Assembly: GCA_002360495.1 (NCBI GenBank) | Contig: DEQO01000043.1 | Coordinates: forward strand, 1 to 22,431 | Source: Flavobacteriales bacterium UBA3364 | GTDB taxonomy: Bacteria; Bacteroidota; Bacteroidia; Flavobacteriales_F; PHOS-HE28 | Direction: 5' to 3' | DNA length: 22,431 bases | In this document: positions 1-6,308 of the stretch, in pieces | Layout of the letters: each line of letters starts with the position of its first letter | How positions within the stretch are numbered: position 1 is the stretch's first letter | The notes under the pieces: model-generated | The model's input: only the letters and a program-made list of their open reading frames with translations | The model's database searches: none | Told to the model about the DNA's origin: nothing | Position numbers and translations under genes: made by a program

Positions 1-77
1 TGAACGAGTTGAAGGCTGGTGACGTGCTGAAGAAGCTGCCCACGCTGGAAGAAACGCTCGCAGGTACCCACAAGTAG
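1..77 (+). CDS. C-terminal end of an unidentified protein (partial)
   Basis: An open frame runs from the left edge (first complete codon at position 3) to a TAG at 75-77. It encodes about 24 residues ending in LEETLAGTHK. The stretch is charged and helical-looking, but too short to assign to a family. It reads in the same direction as the lipoprotein gene that follows 59 bp later. If the integrase downstream marks the end of an integrated element, this gene is probably part of that element. Only the tail is visible, so function is unknown. Confidence 0.5.
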   Translation, partial: NELKAGDVLKKLPTLEETLAGTHK

Positions 78-136
78 GTACGGCGAGTTGTTCACAGCAT
101 GGTAATTGCGGTGATCCTGCTACGTTATTTCACACC

Positions 137-493
137 ATGAGAACGATGTACTTCGCCATGCTGGCCGCCATGCTGGTGACCGGGTGCAAGAAGGAGGATG
201 ATCCACCAGCTCCCACGCCTACCCCTACGCCCACGGCCCATGCCGTCCGCATCGAGGCGATGTGTTCGGGCACCTACTACCTGCACGTGAGCACCCACCA
301 ACAGGTGTTCGACGGCTGGGTGAACGGCGACACCACGATCACTACGACCGCAGTTGCCGGCAACACCATCGGTGCCCAACTCTCGAACAACACCGGCGCG
401 AGCACCCTAAAGATATTCGTGGACAACGCGCAGGTGGCCACGCATGGCGCCGGAGCGGGGGTGTTCAATCCGGTGGAGTATGTGATGCCGTGA
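137..493 (+). CDS. Small predicted lipoprotein
   Basis: The 118-residue product begins with a short lipoprotein signal: a hydrophobic stretch, then a lipobox V-T-G-C with the lipidated cysteine at residue 17, followed by KKEDD. Next comes a Pro-Thr linker (roughly residues 23-33) that would tether a mature domain of about 85 residues. That domain is rich in Thr, Val, Asn and Gly, looks like a small beta-sandwich, and has a Cys near residue 43. The general pattern recalls small Bacteroidota lipoproteins with an MmpS-like beta domain, but this is a tentative recollection. It probably sits in the outer or inner membrane facing the periplasm or exterior. The next gene starts 4 bp after its stop, so the two are likely co-transcribed. 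Function unknown. Confidence 0.7.
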   Translation: MRTMYFAMLAAMLVTGCKKEDDPPAPTPTPTPTAHAVRIEAMCSGTYYLHVSTHQQVFDGWVNGDTTITTTAVAGNTIGAQLSNNTGASTLKIFVDNAQVATHGAGAGVFNPVEYVMP

Positions 494-497
494 AGCC

Positions 498-956
498 ATG
501 AGCGGTGAAAGACGTCTCCTTCTCGCGATCGGTGGTGTTCTGGTCGTGCTCTTCGTCATCATGATCTGGCCCAAGGATGGCAAGGTCAACTACTACATGC
601 CGCCGCCCAAGGGCCCGGTTTCACCCGCCGAGCAGGCTACGCTGGACTCCATGAAGGCCGCGAACCGTGCGCAAGTCGACGCCATGGTGGACGAAGCGAT
701 GGCCAAAGAGAAGTGCGATGGCGTGGACCTGGCCATCGCCGCTGAGCAATATGTGAAGGCCCAGCTCAAGAGCCCCGCCACGGCCGAGTTCTCCGGCTAC
801 CAGGACAACATGGTCCAGTTCGAGAACGACGAGTACTCCTACCTCGGGTACGTCGATTCACAGAATGGCTTCGGCGCCCTGCTCCGCATGCACTTCAAGG
901 TCTGGATGAGCTGCGACGGTGAGAAGATCACGGTGCTAAGGCACGTGTTCGAGTGA
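498..956 (+). CDS. Small membrane-anchored hypothetical protein
   Basis: This 152-residue protein has a single N-terminal hydrophobic segment (about residues 7-24) that would act as an uncleaved anchor. A Pro-rich stretch and an amphipathic helix (about 35-70) follow. The C-terminal domain contains the motif QYVKAQLKSPATAEF and ends in a beta-rich part with two cysteines (in KCDG and SCDG) that could form a disulfide outside the cytoplasm. Similar 'K-x-QLKSP-x-TA-x-F' domains occur in small uncharacterised proteins of phages and bacteria; I do not know a function. It starts 4 bp after the lipoprotein gene. Its TGA directly abuts the integrase stop (TGATCA at 954-959), so the two transcripts converge with no spacer. 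Confidence 0.7.
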   Translation: MSGERRLLLAIGGVLVVLFVIMIWPKDGKVNYYMPPPKGPVSPAEQATLDSMKAANRAQVDAMVDEAMAKEKCDGVDLAIAAEQYVKAQLKSPATAEFSGYQDNMVQFENDEYSYLGYVDSQNGFGALLRMHFKVWMSCDGEKITVLRHVFE

Positions 957-2105
957 TCAGAACCGGGTCGCCTTGGTGATCACCGGTCGCACGCCTTCCT
1001 TATAGGCCCTTTTCACATACGTACTGGTTTCGCTCAGGTCGTGGTGCCGGAAATGGTTCATCAGATCGACCCCTCCCACCCCGTCGCGTGATAGCTGTTC
1101 GCCGCCGGCGTGCTTGAGCTGGTACATCGTGACGTCCGTGCTCAGCCCCGTGGCCTCGCGCATCCTGCTCCATGCCTTCCCACTATAGCGACTGTCCCTC
1201 AATACCGAGCCTGGCTCGAAATCCGTACTGAAGACATAGTGCGATGGATTCTGCGAAGCGATATCCAACGCTCGCAGTTGCGGCATCATTACATCCGGTA
1301 TCGCCACGCCCATCGTTCGCTTGTTCTTTGCGATGTCCCGCGGGATCAATATGGTCTGGATGTCAAGGTTGATGTGCTGCGGCATCAGCATGAACGCTTC
1401 CTTGGGCCGGATGGCCATGTGGAAGCACAGCAAGCAGAACGTGAAGAACCGTGGCGTGTGCTCCTCCATGTACTTCCGGATGATCGCCCGTTCCAGGCCT
1501 TCGGGTGGTCGCTTGTTCGATTCCTCCGGATCCAGCTCCTTCTTCTTGACCACACTGAACGGGTTGTCCTTGACGTAGCCCTTTTCTGCGAACCAATTCC
1601 ACAGGGTGATGCAGAACGTATGGTTGTTGTTGAAGCTCTTCGGAGACAGTTCACACTCTTCGAACCGCCACTGCATGTATGCGCGAGCCATATCGGCATT
1701 GAAAGCTTCCACCGGCAGGTCGGGCGTTGGTGTCGCGCGCAACCAGGTCAGCAATATGTCGATGTTGCTGCGGTAACTGCGCATCGTGTCCTTCCTGCGT
1801 TTCAGGCGGACCTTGGACCGGAGGAATTCCTCAGCTGCGGTTTGGACCGACTTCCCGACATGCGCCAACGCCGTGTCGGTATCAGGATTCCATCCCAGGG
1901 CCAGTAGCCCGTTGATCTCCTGTATCCGCTGTTTCGCGTACTCCCTCCGCGTTTTCACGTCGGGGATGTGATTGAGCTTCTCTCGGTGCCGCTTGCGTTT
2001 CCCGGTCTGGGGGTCAACACAATAGAATTTGATGACCCACTCCTTGCCGGTACACAGCCGCGCCGGCGTGTAGCCTTTCGCCAAGCGGTTCACGTTCCTC
2101 AGCAT
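957..2105 (-). CDS. Tyrosine recombinase / integrase
   Basis: A site-specific recombinase of about 382 residues from the ATG at 2105. An N-terminal SAM-like core-binding region (about residues 85-180) precedes the catalytic domain. Visible catalytic positions are Arg233 in MAIRPKE, a Lys near 261 (AKNKR), the box II motif YQLKH (Lys331-His332), His354/355 in RHHD, and the nucleophile Tyr363 in TSTY. Box II has Lys where the classical family has Arg; I recall this variant in many Bacteroidota integrases, so the enzyme is probably active. The open frame continues upstream into the tRNA-Ser gene, but a start there would translate tRNA sequence, so I chose the first ATG followed by a plausible domain. 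A start between 2105 and 2200 cannot be excluded. Lying next to the tRNA 3' end, it most likely integrates and excises an element extending left. Confidence 0.88.
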   Translation of the reverse strand: MLRNVNRLAKGYTPARLCTGKEWVIKFYCVDPQTGKRKRHREKLNHIPDVKTRREYAKQRIQEINGLLALGWNPDTDTALAHVGKSVQTAAEEFLRSKVRLKRRKDTMRSYRSNIDILLTWLRATPTPDLPVEAFNADMARAYMQWRFEECELSPKSFNNNHTFCITLWNWFAEKGYVKDNPFSVVKKKELDPEESNKRPPEGLERAIIRKYMEEHTPRFFTFCLLCFHMAIRPKEAFMLMPQHINLDIQTILIPRDIAKNKRTMGVAIPDVMMPQLRALDIASQNPSHYVFSTDFEPGSVLRDSRYSGKAWSRMREATGLSTDVTMYQLKHAGGEQLSRDGVGGVDLMNHFRHHDLSETSTYVKRAYKEGVRPVITKATRF

Positions 2106-2142
2106 CGCCAATAACTCAGCGGAGACGTGCCCCGCGTCCTGA

Positions 2143-2164
2143 AACTGCCCCGGAATTGCCCCGG
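2143..2164. repeat. Tandem 11-bp repeat upstream of the integrase
   Basis: Two adjacent 11-bp units, AACTGCCCCGG (2143-2153) and AATTGCCCCGG (2154-2164), differ at one base. A third, weaker TGCCCCG lies nearby at 2128-2134. An 11-bp period is close to one helical turn, so an arm-type integrase or excisionase binding site between int and the tRNA attachment site is possible. This is inference from position only. Confidence 0.35.
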
Positions 2165-2183
2165 TTCTACCCCCGTTTTTCCC

Positions 2184-2208
2184 GGAACCCGCGCCATTCG
2201 CGGGTTCC
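2184..2208. repeat. Inverted repeat between integrase and tRNA-Ser
   Basis: GGAACCCGCG (2184-2193) and CGCGGGTTCC (2199-2208) form a perfect 10-bp stem with the loop CCATT. The stem extends further with one bulge. It lies 12 bp beyond the 3' end of the tRNA. Read on the minus strand it could end the tRNA transcript, although it is followed by A-rich rather than T-rich sequence. It could equally be part of the attachment site. Confidence 0.55.
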
Positions 2209-2218
2209 CGGGATTTTC

Positions 2219-2308
<90 letters not shown>

Positions 2309-2338
2309 TCAGGTGCTCCACCACGGTCGGCGGGGCGG

Positions 2339-2346
2339 CAAATATA
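2339..2346 (-). promoter_or_regulatory. Probable -7 element for tRNA-Ser
   Basis: On the minus strand this reads TATATTTG, an exact match to the Bacteroidota -7 consensus TANNTTTG, ending about 30 bp before the tRNA 5' end. No clear TTG -33 element is seen at the usual spacing. It is divergent from the thiolase promoter 25 bp away. Confidence 0.5.
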
Positions 2347-2370
2347 GACGATCGCTCTATTCGAGCTTGC

Positions 2371-2378
2371 TACCTTTG
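2371..2378 (+). promoter_or_regulatory. Probable -7 element for the thiolase operon
   Basis: TACCTTTG matches the Bacteroidota consensus TANNTTTG and lies 33 bp before the chosen thiolase ATG, leaving a leader of roughly 25 nt. It also supports the 2412 start, because a start at 2313 would lie upstream of the promoter. No good -33 element is visible. Confidence 0.55.
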
Positions 2379-2411
2379 CGCCCGTTCAAACCAACCTTAA
2401 CGCTTTTCCTC

Positions 2412-3590
2412 ATGGCCCGCGAAGTCGTCATCGTTTCCGCAGTACGCACACCCATCGGAAGTTTCGGCGGAAGCCTTGCCGAGGTCCCTGCTACACAGCT
2501 CGGTGCTGCCGCTGTGAAGGGGGCCATTGAAAAAGCCGGTATCGACCCGAAAGCCGTCACCGAGGTGATCATGGGCAGCGTTCTCCAAGCCAATCTGGGA
2601 CAGGCTCCTGCCCGTCAAGCATCCAAATTCGCCGGTTTGCCGGATAGTGTGCAAGCCACGACCGTGAACAAGGTGTGCGCCAGCGGGATGAAGGCGACGA
2701 TCATGGCCACCCAGGACATCCTCTTGGGCGATAGTGAAGTGGTCGTGGCAGGTGGAATGGAGAACATGAGCCGCACCCCGTTCTACATGGAGCAGGCCCG
2801 ATACGGATACCGATTCGGGAATGGCCAGCTGATCGATGGTATCGGGAAGGACGGCCTCACCGATGTGTACCACCAGACCGCCATGGGCGTCAGCGCGGAC
2901 AACACCGCCAAGGAGCACGGGTTCACGCGCCAACAACAGGATGCGTTCGCCATCGAGAGCTATACCCGTGCGGCCAATGCCTGGAAGGCAGGGAAATTCA
3001 AGGACGAAGTGGTCCCGGTGACCGTGAAGACGCGCAAGGGCGATGTGGTATTCGCCGAAGACGAGCAATTCAAGGCCGCGAACTTCGAGAAGATGCCGAC
3101 CCTGAAACCCGTGTTCACCAAGGAGGGCACCGTTACCGCTGCCAATGCGAGCGCGATCAACGACGGTGCCGCAGCCTTGGTATTGATGAGCGCGGACAAG
3201 GCGAAGGAACTTGGCCTCAAGCCGCTGGCCAAGGTCATCGGTTATGCCGATGCCGAGCAAGCGCCGGAGTGGTTCACGACAGCGCCGGCCATCGCCGTGC
3301 CCCGCGCTGTCGCCAAGGCCGGCTTGAAGATGAGCGACATCCAATACTTCGAGTTGAACGAGGCCTTTTCCGTGGTGGGCCTGGCGAACATGAAGTTGAT
3401 GGACCTCGACCCGGCCAAGGTGAACGTGAACGGCGGCGCTGTTGCCCTTGGCCACCCGCTCGGGTGCAGCGGTGCACGCATCATCGTTACGCTCATCAAC
3501 GTGTTGAAGCAGAACGGAGCCAGATACGGGGCTGCCGGTATCTGCAACGGCGGCGGCGGGGCGAGCGCCATTGTGATCGAGAACATCTGA
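2412..3590 (+). CDS. Acetyl-CoA C-acetyltransferase (thiolase)
   Basis: The 392-residue product is a full-length thiolase. It condenses two acetyl-CoA to acetoacetyl-CoA, or cleaves 3-ketoacyl-CoA in reverse, in the cytoplasm. The acyl-accepting Cys is Cys89 in VNKVCASGMKA. The signature NEAFS is at 316-320, the catalytic His is His348 in ALGHPLGCSG, and the second catalytic Cys is Cys378 in ICNGGGGAS. All three are intact and length is normal for the family. The ATG at 2412 gives the standard N-terminus (REVVIVSAVRTPIG), and a TANNTTTG promoter lies just upstream; the longer frame from 2313 begins next to the tRNA and is unlikely. The NlpC/P60 gene starts 18 bp downstream and is probably co-transcribed. 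Acetoacetyl-CoA thiolase versus fatty-acid thiolase cannot be settled by eye, though the length and motifs favour the former. Confidence 0.93.
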   Translation: MAREVVIVSAVRTPIGSFGGSLAEVPATQLGAAAVKGAIEKAGIDPKAVTEVIMGSVLQANLGQAPARQASKFAGLPDSVQATTVNKVCASGMKATIMATQDILLGDSEVVVAGGMENMSRTPFYMEQARYGYRFGNGQLIDGIGKDGLTDVYHQTAMGVSADNTAKEHGFTRQQQDAFAIESYTRAANAWKAGKFKDEVVPVTVKTRKGDVVFAEDEQFKAANFEKMPTLKPVFTKEGTVTAANASAINDGAAALVLMSADKAKELGLKPLAKVIGYADAEQAPEWFTTAPAIAVPRAVAKAGLKMSDIQYFELNEAFSVVGLANMKLMDLDPAKVNVNGGAVALGHPLGCSGARIIVTLINVLKQNGARYGAAGICNGGGGASAIVIENI

Positions 3591-3608
3591 CCATTCCATC
3601 CACCGTCC

Positions 3609-4382
3609 ATGCCCTCCGTCATCTGCCCCCTCTCCATCGTGCCGGTCCGCAAGGAGGCCGACCATCGTTCCGAAATGGTCAGCCAGTGGCTCTTCGGCGA
3701 AACGGCCGAAGTGATCGAACGCAATGAGAAGTGGAGCCGACTTCGCTTCGATCATGACGGGTACGAAGGCTGGGTGGACAACAAACAGATGGTGCCCTGC
3801 CTAACGCCGAACTACGACCCCGATCTGCGTGTGATCGACTTGAACACGTTGGTGGACCTGGGCGAACGGCAGGTCCTTGTACCCTACGGTGGCGTAGTGC
3901 CCTTCTACCAGGACGGCACCATCCTCTGGGAAGACAGCCGTGTGCCCGTAAGCGCTGTGACCAACCACAAGCCGGATCTGGAACGCGCGGACCTGCTGGA
4001 ACTCTACCTGCACACATTCCTGGGTGCACCGTACCTGTGGGGCGGTCGCACGCCTTCCGGTGTCGATTGCAGCGGACTAACGCAGATGGTGTTCATCCTG
4101 ATGGGCATCTACCTGCCCAGGGATGCGAAGCAACAAGCGGAAGAAGGAGATCCAGTGGAACTGCTGGACCTCTGCGAACCGGGTGACCTTGTCTTCTTCG
4201 ATAATGCCGATGGGAAGATCGTCCATGTCGGCATGGTGCTGACCCGGAATGATGAGGGGGACCTTCGTGTAGCGCACGCCAGTGGTCGCGTTCGTATCGA
4301 CAAACTGGACCAGCAAGGGATCTACAACGCGGAGGACGGCGCCTACACACATCGGTTGCGGACCATTCGCCGGATCCTCTGA
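3609..4382 (+). CDS. NlpC/P60 family peptidase with SH3-like domain
   Basis: The 257-residue protein has an N-terminal bacterial SH3-like region (about 10-62, with GYEGWVDNKQ) and a second beta-rich segment. The C-terminal NlpC/P60 cysteine peptidase domain runs from about 125 to 255. The catalytic set is visible: Cys154 in GVDCSGL, His206 in HVGMV and His223 in AHASG. There is no signal peptide, so it is probably cytoplasmic. The layout matches gamma-D-glutamyl-L-diamino-acid endopeptidases (YkfC-like), which trim recycled murein peptides; that role is inferred from the family. It follows the thiolase by 18 bp. Codon use and length look normal. Confidence 0.88.
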   Translation: MPSVICPLSIVPVRKEADHRSEMVSQWLFGETAEVIERNEKWSRLRFDHDGYEGWVDNKQMVPCLTPNYDPDLRVIDLNTLVDLGERQVLVPYGGVVPFYQDGTILWEDSRVPVSAVTNHKPDLERADLLELYLHTFLGAPYLWGGRTPSGVDCSGLTQMVFILMGIYLPRDAKQQAEEGDPVELLDLCEPGDLVFFDNADGKIVHVGMVLTRNDEGDLRVAHASGRVRIDKLDQQGIYNAEDGAYTHRLRTIRRIL

Positions 4383-4505
4383 AGCAGCTTCCGATGGTGT
4401 GGCCAAGGTGGCTCGCGTAGTACGCCACTACCCGACCTGGTACGGTCCACCCCATGATCGTTATTTTCACGTCCATCGCCATGTGTGTGAATAGGACCGG
4501 CCGAA

Positions 4506-5465
4506 ATGCTTGAACGGATCAAACGCAGGCTCATCTCCATGGGTGCATGGAAGACCCGCCCAATAGGCGGCAAGTCGTGCATCATCATGTACCATGGCAT
4601 CGACCAGCGCGAGCGGATGGACCTCAATCTCCGGTTCTTCAGCCAGTCCAATTTCGAACGGCAGGTGGCCTTTTTCAAGCGCGAATACAACGTTCTGCAC
4701 CTGAGCGACCTCTGCGACGGGCGCGGCTTACGGAGGGACCGCCTCAACGTCGCCATCACCTTCGACGATGGTTACCGCAATAACCTGACCTACGCCTTGC
4801 CGGTCCTGGAGAAGCACGAATGCCCGGCTACGTTCTTCATCACGGGGCTCAACACGATCGGCGAGGACATACTCTGGGCCGACCTCCTCGACATCTGCGG
4901 TCCGAGGATCCAAGCGCCATCCATCGTTTTCAACGGACTGGAATTCGAGCGCGGTACCCAAGGCCGATTTCCCGAGTTGCGATCCCACATCAGGAACAGC
5001 TGCTTCATGGGCACGGACACCGCCATTGAACTCAAGGACACGCTTCTTCGCCTCAGCGGTGTCGATCTCTCCGATCCCGACCTACAGGACTATTTTCGTT
5101 TGATGACGGATGACGAGATCCGTGAGGTCTCGCATTCCCACTGGGTGCGCGTTGGTTCCCACGGGATGTTCCACAACAACCTGGGGCGGATGTCCCTTGC
5201 GGCGGGCATGGACGAGTTGGAACGATCGAAGGACTATCTCGAACGGGTGACCGGTAGGACGATCGATTCCGTCGGCTATCCGGACGGCAGCTATGCACCG
5301 GAACTGGCCAGGGCTGCTTTCGATCTCGGCTATCGGTACCAGTGCGCGGTCGACTACCAGCAACCCACCGACAGCGCAAGCGGCTATTTGCATGATCGCA
5401 TCGGGCTCTATCCCACGATCTCGTTGCCCACCATGCACCACCAGATCGCTTCATTCAGCAAATGA
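4506..5465 (+). CDS. Polysaccharide deacetylase (NodB-type)
   Basis: This 319-residue protein has the carbohydrate esterase family 4 motifs in order. Motif 1 is TFDDGY (85-90, with catalytic and metal-binding Asp87/Asp88), motif 2 is SHGMFH (218-223, metal-binding His219/His223), and motif 3-like is GYPDGSY (257-263). An insert of about 100 residues separates motifs 1 and 2. The N-terminus is basic and lacks a clear signal peptide. It probably removes acetyl groups from an N-acetylated sugar in a polysaccharide or its precursor. The formyltransferase gene overlaps its end by 4 bp (ATGA), so the two are translationally coupled and likely act on the same sugar. Confidence 0.88.
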   Translation: MLERIKRRLISMGAWKTRPIGGKSCIIMYHGIDQRERMDLNLRFFSQSNFERQVAFFKREYNVLHLSDLCDGRGLRRDRLNVAITFDDGYRNNLTYALPVLEKHECPATFFITGLNTIGEDILWADLLDICGPRIQAPSIVFNGLEFERGTQGRFPELRSHIRNSCFMGTDTAIELKDTLLRLSGVDLSDPDLQDYFRLMTDDEIREVSHSHWVRVGSHGMFHNNLGRMSLAAGMDELERSKDYLERVTGRTIDSVGYPDGSYAPELARAAFDLGYRYQCAVDYQQPTDSASGYLHDRIGLYPTISLPTMHHQIASFSK

Positions 5466-6268
5466 GGATCCTGATCTATACAGCGGAACCGCGCGGTGCT
5501 GTGGACGAGTACACGATCCGGCGCTTGATCAGCGAAGGCCCGCAGCATGACTACTTTCTGCTGTCGGTCCACCGGCCGCGACCGAAGGTCACTTTCCTGG
5601 TGCGCTGCAAAAGACGGTTGGTGGAACTGCGCGATGGGCCGAACCATTGGCTCCGCGCGATCGAAAGGTTGGATCGGTCGATCCGCAGTGAACTCCCTGC
5701 TGTCGATCCGCGATCACTACCGGGAGCTTCCGTGAACGCGGTGAACGATGGGCCGAGCCGAAGGTGGATCGAAGAATTCCAGCCGGACATCATCGTGCAA
5801 GCAGGCGCTGGGATCCTGAAACCCGAGGTCTTCACCTTGGCGAAGCTGGGCACCTTGAACGTTCACCATGGCGTAGCGCCGGAGATCCGCGGAATGCGCT
5901 CCACGTTCTGGTGCCTCTACTATGGCCTCACCGATCTCATCGGTGTGACCTGTCACAAGATCGACGCGACGTTGGATACCGGGGAGATCATCCTGCAGCA
6001 GCGGTATGAACCCAAGGCCGGTGAGGGCTACGTGGACATCCAACTCACCCTATGCCGCATGGGGGCTGACCTGCTCCTAAGATCCATCGATCAGCTTGAA
6101 CGTCATGATCAGGCTCCATCCGTTCGGTCCGAGGTGGATTCATTCTATTTCAGCGAACTCGCTCCTGAGCAGTTCAACGCACTGCACCGGAATGGGTACC
6201 GCCGGGTCGCCGATCCATCCACATTGCCCCGCAAACGCAAGGTCAAGCAGCAGCCGGCGGTCACTTGA
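5462..6268 (+). CDS. Formyltransferase family protein (likely sugar N-formyltransferase)
   Basis: The 268-residue protein contains the formyl-transfer core: IIVQAGAGILKPE (110-122), LNVHHGVAPEIRG (132-144) with Asn133 and His135, and LDTGEII (171-177) with Asp172. These correspond to the Asn-His-Asp triad of methionyl-tRNA and sugar formyltransferases, which use 10-formyltetrahydrofolate. The C-terminal OB-fold of methionyl-tRNA formyltransferase is absent. The N-terminal part (about 40-105) is unusually long and Arg-rich compared with the compact folate-binding domain. Coupling to a polysaccharide deacetylase suggests formylation of an amino group exposed by deacetylation; this is inference. 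The C-terminus is basic (PRKRKVKQQ). Confidence 0.82.
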   Translation: MRILIYTAEPRGAVDEYTIRRLISEGPQHDYFLLSVHRPRPKVTFLVRCKRRLVELRDGPNHWLRAIERLDRSIRSELPAVDPRSLPGASVNAVNDGPSRRWIEEFQPDIIVQAGAGILKPEVFTLAKLGTLNVHHGVAPEIRGMRSTFWCLYYGLTDLIGVTCHKIDATLDTGEIILQQRYEPKAGEGYVDIQLTLCRMGADLLLRSIDQLERHDQAPSVRSEVDSFYFSELAPEQFNALHRNGYRRVADPSTLPRKRKVKQQPAVT

Positions 6269-6308
6269 TCCACCGCCCGACCGACGATCCCCTGCCCCGT
6301 CGACCCGA

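Noticed and set aside
2397..3755. Long minus-strand frame (452 codons) opposite the thiolase
   Set aside because: It is the antisense of a clear thiolase and NlpC/P60 gene, has no recognisable domain, and such frames are common in GC-rich coding DNA.
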